Below are positions 41,095-50,225 of a stretch of 64,000 nucleotides of DNA, piece by piece. The DNA is from Agromyces sp. CF514 (GTDB taxonomy: Bacteria > Actinomycetota > Actinomycetes > Actinomycetales > Microbacteriaceae): positions 1,922,001-1,986,000 of the forward strand of contig NZ_FOZD01000001.1 of assembly GCF_900113185.1 (NCBI RefSeq). The letters run 5' to 3'. The translations under genes and the position numbers were made by a program. Position 1 is the stretch's first letter, and each line of letters opens with the position of its first letter. The notes under the pieces were generated by a model, which saw only the letters and a list, made by a program, of their open reading frames with translations, was not told the origin of the DNA and searched no databases.

Positions 41095-41826
41095 TCAGAC
41101 CGAGTCGACTGCCGCGAGGATCGCGTCGACCGTCGTCTCGGGGTGCGACACCATCGAGACGTGCGAGGCGGCGACCTCCGAGATCGTCGAACCGGCGCGC
41201 CCTGCCATGCGGCGGAGCACATCGACCGGGATGACGAGGTCGTCGGTGCCGATGACCGCCCAGCTCGGGATCGACTTCCAGGCCGGCGGTCCCGATGGCG
41301 TGACGTTGGCCACGAGCGAGGCGGGTCGCTGGCTCGCGGCGATGGTCCAGCGGGTCGCCTCGTCGAGGTCCTGCGCGAACGAGGCGTGCACGACCTCGGG
41401 CTTGAGGAACACCTCGGCGGCGCCCTCGGGCGCACCGGGGTAGCCGGCGATGTCGAAGATGGTGGTCGGGTCGGCGACGCCGAGGGCCGAGGTCGAGCCG
41501 TCGAGCAGCTGGACGACCGTCTCGCCCTCGTCGGGCATGAACGCGTTCACGTAGACGAGTGCGCGCACGTCGCCCGCTGTTCCCGCGTTCGTGATCACGG
41601 CACCGCCGTACGAGTGCCCGACGAGCACGACCGGCCCGCTCGTGCGCTGCGCGAGGAACGACGCGACGTAGGCGCTGTCGTCGGTGAGCCCGCGCAGCAG
41701 GTTCGGTGGCACGAGCACCGTGAACCCCTGCGCCTGCAGGGCTCGCGTGACCGCGTCCCAGCTCGATCCGTCGGCCCACGCCCCGTGCACCAGCACGATG
41801 GTCGGCTTCGTCGCGGCATCCGTCAT
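41095..41826 (-). CDS. Alpha/beta hydrolase
   Basis: The 243-residue protein has the oxyanion segment LVHGAWADGSSWD, the nucleophile elbow GHSYGG (Ser72), an acid region GTDDLVIPVDVL and the catalytic His in AASHVSMVSHPE. It resembles the EstC/methylesterase-like alpha/beta hydrolases that cleave esters or similar small molecules in the cytosol. The substrate is unknown. ATG 41826 is divergent from a DHA2 exporter gene 205 bases away and convergent with the small His-rich ORF. Confidence 0.85.
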   Translation of the reverse strand: MTDAATKPTIVLVHGAWADGSSWDAVTRALQAQGFTVLVPPNLLRGLTDDSAYVASFLAQRTSGPVVLVGHSYGGAVITNAGTAGDVRALVYVNAFMPDEGETVVQLLDGSTSALGVADPTTIFDIAGYPGAPEGAAEVFLKPEVVHASFAQDLDEATRWTIAASQRPASLVANVTPSGPPAWKSIPSWAVIGTDDLVIPVDVLRRMAGRAGSTISEVAASHVSMVSHPETTVDAILAAVDSV

Positions 41827-42031
41827 GGCATCCCCAATGCTCGTTGACTGCTCGTTCCCGGGGGCACCTTACGCCCGTGCGGCGTCGGCGCGCCAGCCTG
41901 TCGCGCGCGAATCCGTGGGCCGAGCCGTTCGGCGGGCCGTTCAGCGGCCAAACGGCGGATCGCTCGCGACGCGCGAATCGGCCACGGACGCCTCTGGCCC
42001 TGCCGCCCGAGGCAGTGATAGGAAGTTCCTC

Positions 42032-43555
42032 ATGGGGGACACTTCGACTTCGGCGCCCGGGCAGACCGCGGCGCAGCGCGGCGCACAGGGCGCGCTCATC
42101 GCGACATCCGTCTCGGCGCTGGTGGTGAACGCGAACACCTCGGCGGTGTCGATCCTGATCCCGGCGATCTCGGCGGACACCGGCACGCCCACCGACACGC
42201 TCCAATGGGCCGTGACCGGCTACTCGCTCGTCGGCGCCGCGGTGATCGTGACGTCGGGCTCGCTCGGCGACGTCTTCGGCCGACGCAAGATCTTCCTCGG
42301 CGGCCTGTTCCTGTTCATCGCCTCGTGCGTGCTCATCGCGCTCTCGCAGGAGGGCATCGGAGTGATCGCCGGGCGCTGCATCCAGGGCGCGGCGGGCGCG
42401 ACGATCCTCGCATGCGGCATGAGCCTGCTGTCGGCATCGAGCACGGGCAAGGCGCAGCTGCGAGCGGTCACGCTGTGGGGCGCGGCATCCGCCGTGGGTG
42501 CCGCAGCCGGTCCGCTCGTCGGCGGCCTGCTCGCCTCGACGCTCGGCTGGCAGGGGCTGTTCTGGATCGACGCGGCGATCGCGGCCGTGTGCATCCCGAT
42601 CACGCTCGCGGCGGTGTCCGAGTCGAGCGACCCCACGAGGCCGCGGTCGATCGACTTCGCGGGCACCGTGCTCATCGCCGCGATCCTCGCCCCGCTCATC
42701 TTCGGGCTCACGAACGGCAGCGCGTGGGGCTGGGCTTCGGTGCAGACCCTCGGATGCTTCGCCATCACGATCCTCGCGACCGTCGGGTTCGTGCTCGTGG
42801 AACGTCGTGTCAAGGCGCCACTGCTGGATCTCGCCCTGCTGAAGAACAAGGTGCTCGTCGGCGCGACCCTGTCGATCCTGCTCGGCTCGGGAACGGTGAA
42901 CGGCATCATGTACGTCGTCAGCCTCTACTTCCAGGACCCGGCGAGCCTCGACATGGACGCGTTCCAGGCCGGCCTCGCGACCCTCCCGGTCGCGGCGGCG
43001 GCGGTGGTGCTGGCGCCGCTGATCACGCCCATCGTGAGCCGGATCGGCGCACGCACGACCATCGCCGTCGGGTTCGTCCTCATGTCCGTGTCGTTCGCCG
43101 CGCTCGCATTCGTGCAGGAGACGTGGACGTACGCCCTGTTCGTGCTGCCCCTCATCGGCGTCGCCGCGGGCATGAGCCTGCAGAACGGCCCGTGCTCGTC
43201 GCTGTCGACCTCGTGCGTCGAGCCCCGCGAGGTGGGCGCGGCGTCAGGCGTGTCGAACATGGCACGCTACGTCGGTGCCGCGGTCATGACGGCCATCGTG
43301 GCCTCGGTCTACAGCTCGGTCTCGGCGACGCAGGTCGCCGACGGCGCCTCGCAGAGCGCTGCGCTCGCCCAGGCGTTCTCGTGGTCGTCGATCTCGATGG
43401 GCATCTGGTGCGTGCTCGGCATCGCCCTGGCGCTGCTGGTCGCACGTGGCGTCACGCGCAAGCCGGACGAGTTCGAGTACGCGGCGGCGGCGGCCTCGAT
43501 GTCGCACACGCTGACCCCGCCGGCAGCGGTCGTGAGCGGCACGACGAAGGCGTAG
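42032..43555 (+). CDS. DHA2-family (14-TMS) MFS exporter
   Basis: The 507-residue protein begins ATSVSALVVNANTSAVSILIPAIS, with motif D1-like residues, and has GSLGDVFGRRKIFLGGL (MFS motif A) and GAAAGPLVGGLLASTLGWQGLFWIDAAIA (motif C, drug:H+ antiport). The number of hydrophobic segments suits the 14-helix EmrB/QacA group. It should export drugs or other amphiphiles using the proton gradient. AGGAAG precedes ATG 42032 by six bases. Its closeness to the TetR gene and the hydrolase suggests a detoxification cassette, but it has no operator that I can match to the tetO-like sites. Confidence 0.88.
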   Translation: MGDTSTSAPGQTAAQRGAQGALIATSVSALVVNANTSAVSILIPAISADTGTPTDTLQWAVTGYSLVGAAVIVTSGSLGDVFGRRKIFLGGLFLFIASCVLIALSQEGIGVIAGRCIQGAAGATILACGMSLLSASSTGKAQLRAVTLWGAASAVGAAAGPLVGGLLASTLGWQGLFWIDAAIAAVCIPITLAAVSESSDPTRPRSIDFAGTVLIAAILAPLIFGLTNGSAWGWASVQTLGCFAITILATVGFVLVERRVKAPLLDLALLKNKVLVGATLSILLGSGTVNGIMYVVSLYFQDPASLDMDAFQAGLATLPVAAAAVVLAPLITPIVSRIGARTTIAVGFVLMSVSFAALAFVQETWTYALFVLPLIGVAAGMSLQNGPCSSLSTSCVEPREVGAASGVSNMARYVGAAVMTAIVASVYSSVSATQVADGASQSAALAQAFSWSSISMGIWCVLGIALALLVARGVTRKPDEFEYAAAAASMSHTLTPPAAVVSGTTKA

Positions 43556-43623
43556 GCGGCCGGGTGGCCGCGGCATCCGTTCGTTCTTCCGGTGTCGGAC
43601 GTCGCCGAGCACGGGCATGACGA

Positions 43624-43672
43624 AGCCCGCGGCGTCGACCGGCGGAAACCGGATTCGTCGACGCCGCGGGCT
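43624..43672. terminator. Bidirectional terminator between two MFS genes
   Basis: A 16-bp perfect stem (43624-43639 with 43657-43672) encloses a 17-base loop. It lies between the convergent exporter and MHS transporter genes. Confidence 0.8.
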
Positions 43673-43695
43673 GGGCGGGCAGGGTCAGGCTCGCG

Positions 43696-45069
43696 TCACG
43701 CGGGGTAGCGCTCCGCGTCGGCCGCGTCGACCGACTGGAGCGTGATGCCCTTCGTCTCGCGGAGGGTGAGCACCGTCACCGCCGTGATGGCGCAGGCGAT
43801 CGCGACGTAGACGGCGACGGGGATCCACGATCCGGAGTTCTGCAGCAGCGCCACCGCGATGATCGGGGCGAGCGAGCCCGCGATGATCGACGTCACCTGA
43901 TAGCCGAGCGAGACGCCCGAGTAGCGCATGCGCGTCGGGAACATCTCGCTCATCACGGCCGGCTGGCTCGCGTACATGAGGGCGTGGAAGCACAGGCCGA
44001 CCGTGATCGCGAGCACGATGAGCACGGGGCTCGCGGTGTCGAAGAGCGGGAACGCGATCGGTGCCCAGATCGCGCCGAGCACGGCGCCCGCGAGGTAGAC
44101 CGGCTTGCGCCCGACGCGGTCGGCGAGACGCCCGACCTGCGGGATCACCAGGAAGTGCACGACGTGCGCGATCATGAGCGCGAACAGCAGCTCGCTCGTC
44201 TGGTAGCCGACGACCGTCGACAGGTAGACGATCGAGAAGCTCACGATGATGTAGTACAGGATGTTCTCGGCGAACCGCAGGCCCATCGCCTGCAGGAGCT
44301 GCTTCGGGTAGCGGCGGATGACGGCGCCGACGCCGACGCTCGCGGCCTTGGCCTGCTCCTGCTCGGCCTTGGCCTCAAGGAAGATCGGTGCGTCGGTGAC
44401 GTGCGTGCGGATGTAGTAGCCGATGATCACGATCACGGCCGAGAGCCAGAACGCGACGCGCCAGCCCCAGCTGAGGAACTGCTCGGTCGGCAGCACCCAC
44501 GACATCGTGAACAGCACGAGCGTCGCGAGCAGGTTGCCGACGGGCACGGCCGACTGCGGCCAGCTCGCCCAGAAGCCGCGACTGCGGCTCGGGCTGTGCT
44601 CTGCGACGAGCAGCACCGCGCCGCCCCATTCGCCGCCGACGGCGAAGCCCTGGATGAAGCGCAGGGCGACGAGCAGGGCGGGCGCCCAGTAGCCGATGGA
44701 GTCGAACCCGGGCAGGCAGCCCATCAGGAAGGTCGCGACGCCGACGAGGATGATCGTGGCCTGCAGGGTGTGCTTGCGGCCGAGCCGGTCGCCGATCTGG
44801 CCGAAGACGATCCCGCCAAGTGGGCGCGCGACGAAGCCGACCGCATAGGTGAGGAACGCCGCGATGATGCCGTCGAGCTGCGTGCCCGCTGCGGGGAAGA
44901 AGAACGCGCCGAAGACGAGGGACGCCGCGGTGGCGTAGAGGAAGAACTCGTACCACTCGACCACGGTGCCCACCATCGACGCCGCGACGATCTTCTTGAG
45001 GCCCGAGATGGGGGTGCCCGCCTCCGTCGTGGGGGTCGGCGCCCCGGTGTCCTGCTGCTGAACGCTCAT
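43696..45069 (-). CDS. MHS-family MFS metabolite:H+ symporter
   Basis: The 457-residue protein has twelve helices. The N-terminal segment GTVVEWYEFFLYATAASLVFG and the loop RPLGGIVFGQIGDRLGRK are diagnostic of the metabolite:H+ symporter group (ShiA, ProP, KgtP). GFAVGGEWGGAVLLVAEH is a further signature. It would import a carboxylate, betaine or shikimate-like compound. The specificity is unknown. The ribosome-binding site lies within GAAGGAGATCGACGCCG upstream of ATG 45069. A LysR-type regulator is divergently transcribed 146 bases away and probably controls it. Confidence 0.88.
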   Translation of the reverse strand: MSVQQQDTGAPTPTTEAGTPISGLKKIVAASMVGTVVEWYEFFLYATAASLVFGAFFFPAAGTQLDGIIAAFLTYAVGFVARPLGGIVFGQIGDRLGRKHTLQATIILVGVATFLMGCLPGFDSIGYWAPALLVALRFIQGFAVGGEWGGAVLLVAEHSPSRSRGFWASWPQSAVPVGNLLATLVLFTMSWVLPTEQFLSWGWRVAFWLSAVIVIIGYYIRTHVTDAPIFLEAKAEQEQAKAASVGVGAVIRRYPKQLLQAMGLRFAENILYYIIVSFSIVYLSTVVGYQTSELLFALMIAHVVHFLVIPQVGRLADRVGRKPVYLAGAVLGAIWAPIAFPLFDTASPVLIVLAITVGLCFHALMYASQPAVMSEMFPTRMRYSGVSLGYQVTSIIAGSLAPIIAVALLQNSGSWIPVAVYVAIACAITAVTVLTLRETKGITLQSVDAADAERYPA

Positions 45070-45202
45070 CGGCGTCGATCTCCTTCGGTGTCGTCATTGA
45101 CCCGATCGCGCGATGCGCGATGCGTGCTCGCCTTCCGGCGGCTCAACGAGTGTCGCCCGGATGGTGTCGTGCATCAACGACCAACATCGCGACGGCGCTG
45201 TG

Positions 45203-45208
45203 CATAAT
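45203..45208 (+). promoter_or_regulatory. -10 element of the LysR-type gene
   Basis: CATAAT lies seven bases before GTG 45216, a leaderless arrangement. It sits inside TGCATAATTGCA (45201-45212), with inverted TGCA ends that might be an autoregulatory half-site pair. Confidence 0.5.
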
Positions 45209-45215
45209 TGCAGAT

Positions 45216-46115
45216 GTGGCGAACCCGGACGATCTGCTCGTACTGCTCGCCGTCGCGCGCACGGGCCGCTTCACGACCGCCGCCGAGAGCCTCGGCCTCA
45301 ACCACACGACGGTCTCGCGGCGCATCGCCAACCTCGAGCAGGCGCTCGGGGGCCATGTGCTCGCAAGGTCCGTCGGCGGATGGGAGCTCACCGAGCTCGG
45401 ACGTCGCGCGATGCACGCAGCCGAGGCGGTCGAGCTCGCGCTCGGGCGACTCACCGCCGTCGCCGACGCGCCCGAGAACCAGCAGCTCTCCGGCATGGTG
45501 CGCATCTCGGCGACCGACGGCTTCAGCGCCCACATCGCCTCCCCGGCCGTCGCCGCACTGCGGAGAAGGCATCCCGGCATCACGGTCGAGATCGAGACGG
45601 TCACCCGGCGGGCGCGACAGCACCGGTCCGGCCTCGACATCGAGGTCGTCGTGGGCGAGCCGCAGGTGCACCGCGCGAGCGCGTTCCGTCTCGGCGAGTA
45701 CGTCCTCGGCATGTACGCCTCGCGCGACTACCTCGCCGAGCACGGCGAACCGGCGAACGTCGAACAGTTGACGCGGCATCCGCTCGTCTACTTCGTGGAC
45801 TCGATGCTGCTCGTCGACGACCTCGACGGGCCGCGCCGGCTCGTGCCGACCATGCGCGACTCGCTCTCGTCCACCAACGTGTTCGTGCACGTCGAGGCGA
45901 CGCGGGCCGGCGCGGGCATCGGGTTCCTGCCGTGCTTCATGGCCGATCAGCACCCCGATCTCGTGCGACTCCTGCCCGGGCGGTTCGCCGAGCGCCTGCC
46001 GTACTGGATGGTGCTGCGGCCCGACTCCCTCCGACTCGCCGCCGTCGCGGCCGTGGCCGACGCGCTGCGGGAGCGGACGGCGGCGTATGAGCGGGAGCTG
46101 CTCGGGGCCGGGTGA
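45216..46115 (+). CDS. LysR-family transcriptional regulator
   Basis: The 299-residue protein has an N-terminal winged HTH (DDLLVLLAVARTGRFTTAAESLGLNHTTVSRRIANLEQALG), typical of LysR regulators of the short-linker, VtlR/AmpR-like type. A substrate-binding domain starts about residue 90 (LSGMVRISATDGFSAHIASPAV). GTG 45216 follows a CATAAT box by seven bases. The divergent MHS transporter is the probable target, with its imported compound as co-inducer. The end is seven bases from the convergent gtrA-like gene. Confidence 0.88.
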   Translation: MANPDDLLVLLAVARTGRFTTAAESLGLNHTTVSRRIANLEQALGGHVLARSVGGWELTELGRRAMHAAEAVELALGRLTAVADAPENQQLSGMVRISATDGFSAHIASPAVAALRRRHPGITVEIETVTRRARQHRSGLDIEVVVGEPQVHRASAFRLGEYVLGMYASRDYLAEHGEPANVEQLTRHPLVYFVDSMLLVDDLDGPRRLVPTMRDSLSSTNVFVHVEATRAGAGIGFLPCFMADQHPDLVRLLPGRFAERLPYWMVLRPDSLRLAAVAAVADALRERTAAYERELLGAG

Positions 46116-46122
46116 GCGTCGG

Positions 46123-46569
46123 TCATCCGGCCGGCTCGGTGACTCGATCCGCTCCGAACACCCAGTTTCGGTAGAGCACGAACCTGAAGGCCGACCCGAG
46201 CGCCAGGCCCACGACGTTCGCCGCGAGGTTGTCGGCGAGCTGACTCGTCAGGTGCAGGCCGTAGTGGCTCAGCCAGAGGCATCCGACCGCGATCATCGAG
46301 CCTGCGACGCTCACGAGCGCGAACTCGAGCGACTCGCGGAGCCGATCGGGTCGGCCCTGGCCGCGGAAGGTCAGCGTGCGATTGCCGATCCAGTTGGCGA
46401 GGATCGCGACGGCCGACGAGAGCGTCTTCGCCAGCAGCACCCCGCCGTGCACGCCCGGATGCAGCACGGTCAGGGTCAGCAGGTTGAACAGGCCGACGTC
46501 GATGACGAGGCCCGCACCGCCGACTCCGATGAACGAGACGAGCTGACGGACCAGCCTGCGATCGAACAT
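46123..46569 (-). CDS. GtrA-family membrane protein
   Basis: The 148-residue protein has four membrane helices. It starts RRLVRQLVSFIGVGGAGLVIDVGLFNLL and includes NWIGNRTLTFRGQG and SAFRFVLYRNWVF, all family hallmarks. GtrA proteins are thought to flip polyprenyl-phosphate-linked sugars for wall or surface glycan synthesis. It starts two bases after the stop of the upstream membrane glycosyltransferase, so the pair forms an operon for surface glycosylation. Confidence 0.88.
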   Translation of the reverse strand: MFDRRLVRQLVSFIGVGGAGLVIDVGLFNLLTLTVLHPGVHGGVLLAKTLSSAVAILANWIGNRTLTFRGQGRPDRLRESLEFALVSVAGSMIAVGCLWLSHYGLHLTSQLADNLAANVVGLALGSAFRFVLYRNWVFGADRVTEPAG

Positions 46570-46571
46570 GC

Positions 46572-48182
46572 TCACTCCTCGACGAGTTCGTAGACGGTCG
46601 TGCGGTGCACGGGGATCGCGCGCCGCACGTCGTAGCCCATGGCGCCGATCTGCTCGAGCTCGGTGGTGTCCCGGCCCAGTTCGATCACCCAGATGTGTTC
46701 GGGTGCGCTTCGGGGCGGCGCGGATGTCGCGGCTGCCGTGGACGAGTCCGCAGGCCCGGCAGTCGCGGCAGCCGAGAGCGTGGGGCCGGTCGCCCGCGCT
46801 CGGAGCCAGGTGAGGTCGCCGACCGGTGCGACCCGATCCCACAGCCGGGACCGCTGCGCGTACGACTGTCGCAGCGCCACATCGTCGAGGCCCGCGAATG
46901 CCGAGGGGTAGAGATCGAGGGCGAGCCGCGGTCGGCGCGAGGGCTTCGTCGTCGCGTCGAAGACGATGCCGTCGCCGGGGGCGGCGTTCGCCAGGATCGT
47001 GGACGCGAGCTGGCGGAGGTCGGAACCGCCGTCCTTGGCGAACGCGGTGCGCTGGGCGATGAAGCCGGGCACGGCCACGGCGACGAGCGCTGCGAGCCCG
47101 ACCGCGGGCATCCATCTGCTCGCGCGAGGCAGCGGAACCATGCGCGGGATGCCCAGCAGCCCGAGCGCGATGAGCATCGCGACCGCCGGCGCCGAGAACG
47201 CCGGGTACCGCAGGTTGTACATGGGGGTCAGCCAGGCGTTGCCGGCGAGGAGCGCGAGCGTCGGCACCGCCGCCCACGCGACGATGATCGCGGTCGCCCG
47301 GCGTCGCGCGGGGTCGCGCGCCCCGGCGAACACGGCGACCAGCATGAGCGCCCACGCCGGTACGGCGAGCCAGAGGCTCCCGCCGAACCACTGACCGGCG
47401 ACCACCGAATCGACCTCGGCGTACCGACGATGCGCGAGGAACGCGATCTGCTGCCGCTGCGAGAGGCAGAGCGCGATGAACGGCGACGCGAGGGCGAGCG
47501 CGACGCCGCTCGCGGCCATCCACCGCATGATGATCGCGCGGCCGGGGCGCAACAGGGCCACCAGGGCGAGCTGCACCGGCCAGAGCAGCACGAGGTACAC
47601 GAACAGGTGGATGCCGGCCGCGAACGCGAACACGAACGCCGCCCACGGGAGGAGACGGCGCTCGCCACGTCGCACCAGGGCGAGCAGCAGCACCAGGATC
47701 CAGACCGAGGCTGCCATGACGAAGGCATACGATCGCGCCTCGATGCCGTAGCGCGTCACCACGGGCAGCACGGCGAAGACGAGGCCCGCGAGGATCCCGG
47801 CCCGACGCCCGACCAACCGCTCGGCGAGCACCACGGTGCCCGCTGCCGCGAAGCCGATCGCGATCGCGCTCGGTGCCCGCGTCGCGAACTCGCCTGTGCC
47901 GAACAGGCCGATCCAACCGTGCAGGAACAGGTAGTACAGCCCGTGCACCGCGTCGATGTGCGCCAGCAGCCCGAGCAGGCTCGGGATCGAGCGCTGCGCC
48001 GAGAGCACGCTCGCCGCTTCGTCGCCCCAGTACGAGGGGACACCTGCTGCGATCGACGCGAGCGCAGCGGCGAGGAGCCCGATGACCGCCGGAGACATCC
48101 GCCCGGCAAGATCTCGGCCGCGCGCACGTGGCGGCACCCGAGCGACCGCGGTCGCGTTCGGAGCAACGGTCGTGTCCGTCAT
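46572..48182 (-). CDS. GT-C-type (GT39/83-like) membrane glycosyltransferase
   Basis: The 536-residue protein has about eleven membrane helices. The first extracytoplasmic loop holds GVPSYWGDEAASVLSAQRS, whose acidic DE pair is the expected GT-C catalytic site, and the next loop holds HIDAVHGLYYLFLHGWI. The C-terminal 150 residues form a soluble domain with an Ala/Ser-rich linker. It should transfer a sugar from a polyprenyl-phosphate donor to an envelope acceptor outside the membrane. ATG 48182 was preferred over an upstream start at 48269, which adds a Pro-rich leader. Confidence 0.8.
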   Translation of the reverse strand: MTDTTVAPNATAVARVPPRARGRDLAGRMSPAVIGLLAAALASIAAGVPSYWGDEAASVLSAQRSIPSLLGLLAHIDAVHGLYYLFLHGWIGLFGTGEFATRAPSAIAIGFAAAGTVVLAERLVGRRAGILAGLVFAVLPVVTRYGIEARSYAFVMAASVWILVLLLALVRRGERRLLPWAAFVFAFAAGIHLFVYLVLLWPVQLALVALLRPGRAIIMRWMAASGVALALASPFIALCLSQRQQIAFLAHRRYAEVDSVVAGQWFGGSLWLAVPAWALMLVAVFAGARDPARRRATAIIVAWAAVPTLALLAGNAWLTPMYNLRYPAFSAPAVAMLIALGLLGIPRMVPLPRASRWMPAVGLAALVAVAVPGFIAQRTAFAKDGGSDLRQLASTILANAAPGDGIVFDATTKPSRRPRLALDLYPSAFAGLDDVALRQSYAQRSRLWDRVAPVGDLTWLRARATGPTLSAAATAGPADSSTAAATSAPPRSAPEHIWVIELGRDTTELEQIGAMGYDVRRAIPVHRTTVYELVEE

Positions 48183-48309
48183 CCCGTCCCCAATCGACGG
48201 GGAGAGCCTCGGAGGCGGCGCTGGATGGCGCCACGGAACCGGGCTCGCCGATTCTGAGAATCCGTACATGGTCCGTCCACCGGACCGACGGGGCCGGCGG
48301 AGGCGCGCA

Positions 48310-48341
48310 GAAGCCGCCGGGTGGGGGCACCCGGCGGCTTC
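48310..48341 (-). terminator. Terminator downstream of the PepSY gene
   Basis: A 14-bp perfect stem (48310-48323 with 48328-48341) with a GGGG loop ends the PepSY transcript before the glycosyltransferase gene. The rest of 48183-48372 holds no gene. Confidence 0.8.
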
Positions 48342-48372
48342 CGTCCTCTGGGTCAGGACATCTCCAGGGCGA

Positions 48373-48792
48373 TCAGTCGGCGGTCTCGCCGTCGCCGTCG
48401 CCCTGCGGGCCCTCGTTCTGCTGGGTGCCGTCGTCGGCGGTCTCGCCGTCTCCGTCTCCCTGCTCGGTGTCGCCGGTGTTGGGGCTGACGTCGACGACGG
48501 TGAAGTTCGAGTCCAGCCTCACGTCGACCGAGCCGCCGGCGTCGAGCTGCAGTTCGATCTCGTACGCCGCCTCGTCGCCGCCGGCCTCGGACTCCGTGAC
48601 CGTTCCGGCGCCGGCCGCCGCGACCGCCGCGGCCGTCGCCTGTTCGAGCGCCGTTCCGGTGATGGCCGTCGAGGAGTCCTCGTGCCCGCCGTCACCTCCG
48701 CCGGCCGAGCTCGCGAACGCCGCGACGGTGCCTCCCGCGACGAGCAGCGCTCCGGCCGCCGCCGCCGTGATTCCGATCAGTCGTTTCCTCAT
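48373..48792 (-). CDS. Secreted PepSY-domain protein
   Basis: The 139-residue protein has a signal peptide (RKRLIGITAAAAGALLVAGGTVAAFAS), then a PepSY-like domain (TALEQATAAAVAAAGAGTVTESEA ... AAYEIELQLDAGGSVDVRLDSNFTVVDV). The acidic C-terminus contains two GDGDGETAD units. PepSY proteins are proposed inhibitors of extracytoplasmic peptidases or ligand-binding modules. It lies 77 bases beyond the sensor kinase gene on the same strand, so it may be the output or modulator of that two-component system. Confidence 0.8.
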   Translation of the reverse strand: MRKRLIGITAAAAGALLVAGGTVAAFASSAGGGDGGHEDSSTAITGTALEQATAAAVAAAGAGTVTESEAGGDEAAYEIELQLDAGGSVDVRLDSNFTVVDVSPNTGDTEQGDGDGETADDGTQQNEGPQGDGDGETAD

Positions 48793-48869
48793 GGGCGCGA
48801 TTCCTTTCGTCGTGAGCCTTCAGCATCCGTCGCGGCCGCTGAAGCGACACTGAAGTCGGGCCCGGAGCT

Positions 48870-50225
48870 TCATGGGTGCGATGGATGCGCGCCCGTCGGC
48901 AGCTCGACGATCGCGAGTGCGCCGCCGAGCCCGGGAGCCCCTTCGATCCGGACGGTGCCCCCGTGAGCCCTCGTGATCTCCTCCACGATCGCCAGGCCCA
49001 GGCCGCTCCCGCCGTCGTTCCGTGCTCGCGCGCGGTCGAGCCGGACGAACCGCTCGAACACGCGCCGACGCTCCTCCGTCGGGATGCCGGGGCCGTCGTC
49101 GGCGACCGTCAGCACGGCGGCATCGGCCGTGGTGCGGCTGGCGAGGGCGATCCGGGACCTCGCGTGCCCGGCCGCGTTGTCGACGAGGTTGCGCACGACC
49201 TGGCTCAGCAGCCGGATGTCGCCGCGCACGCGCGTCGCCGTCACCCCGTCGGTGTCGACCTCGAGCGACGTGAGGCTGCGGACCCGGCGCGCCTCATCGA
49301 ACAGGAGGTCGTCGAGGTCGACGTCATGGTCGACGGGGTGCAGTGCCGACTCGTCGGCCCGGGCGAGCAGGAGCATGCCCTGCACGAGCGATTCGAGTCG
49401 TGCGCCCTCGTCGAGCACCGTCTCGGTCAGCTCGTCGGCGTCGAACCGATCCGGGTGGGCGCGGGCGAGCTCCGCCTGCTGGCGCAGCACGGCGAGCGGG
49501 GACTTCAGTTCGTGCGAGGCATCCGAGATGAATCGGCGTTGCGACGCCTGGGCGAGGTCGAGCCTCGCGAGCATGTCGTTCAGCGTGCGGGCCAGCCGAT
49601 CGATCTCGTCGTCGGTGCCCGGCTCGGCGACGCGTCGGTTCAGCGTCGTCGAGTTCACGTCGCCGACCTGGCGGCGCAGCCGCTCCACCGGGGCGAGCGC
49701 TCGTCCGGCGGCGATCCACGTCACCACGCCGACGAGGGCGACCAGCACGGGCACGCCGACGGCGAGCGCGATCACCACGGCGGTCACGGTTCGGTCGGCG
49801 GCGGCGATGCTCCGCCCGGCGATGACCGAGACCCCGGCGTCGGCGTGCTCGACCGCGATGACGTACTCGTCGCCGTCGATCCGCACGCCGGGTGCAGGTC
49901 GCTCGACGTCGGTCACCGGCGTCGTCGGGGCTCCCTCGCTGCGCGCGATGACGACGCCATCGGCATCGACCACCTGCAGGAGCCGATCGTCGTCGAGCTC
50001 GCCGAGCCCTGACGCCCCGGTCTCCTCGATCTGCGACGACACCGCGGAGGCGTCCTGTGCGGCGCCCTCCCGCAGCCCGTCGTACAACGACACCCGGATC
50101 ACCGCCCAGAGCGCGACGGCGCCCGTCACGAGTGCGACGGCCACGACGGCGGTGGCGACGACGGTGACGCGGACGCGGACCCCGGGGCGACGTCTGCGAG
50201 GCGACGAAGGTTCAGTCGAGGTCAT
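48870..50225 (-). CDS. Sensor histidine kinase (EnvZ/BaeS type)
   Basis: The 451-residue protein has a membrane helix near residue 20-45 (VTVVATAVVAVALVTGAVALWAVI), an extracytoplasmic sensor of about 125 residues, a second helix (AVVIALAVGVPVLVALVGVVTWIAA), HAMP, and a HisKA box SDASHELKSPL. The ATPase N-box is VVRNLVDNAAGHA, with DDGPGIP and GGSGLGLAIV. It phosphorylates the response regulator encoded just upstream, whose gene end it overlaps by 14 bases (ATG 50225). The signal is unknown. The PepSY protein encoded downstream may feed into it. Confidence 0.92.
   Translation of the reverse strand: MTSTEPSSPRRRRPGVRVRVTVVATAVVAVALVTGAVALWAVIRVSLYDGLREGAAQDASAVSSQIEETGASGLGELDDDRLLQVVDADGVVIARSEGAPTTPVTDVERPAPGVRIDGDEYVIAVEHADAGVSVIAGRSIAAADRTVTAVVIALAVGVPVLVALVGVVTWIAAGRALAPVERLRRQVGDVNSTTLNRRVAEPGTDDEIDRLARTLNDMLARLDLAQASQRRFISDASHELKSPLAVLRQQAELARAHPDRFDADELTETVLDEGARLESLVQGMLLLARADESALHPVDHDVDLDDLLFDEARRVRSLTSLEVDTDGVTATRVRGDIRLLSQVVRNLVDNAAGHARSRIALASRTTADAAVLTVADDGPGIPTEERRRVFERFVRLDRARARNDGGSGLGLAIVEEITRAHGGTVRIEGAPGLGGALAIVELPTGAHPSHP

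Noticed and set aside
40749..41435. A minus-strand 228-residue frame opposite the small His-rich ORF
   Set aside because: It overlaps the hydrolase in another frame and has Arg/Ser-rich shadow composition.
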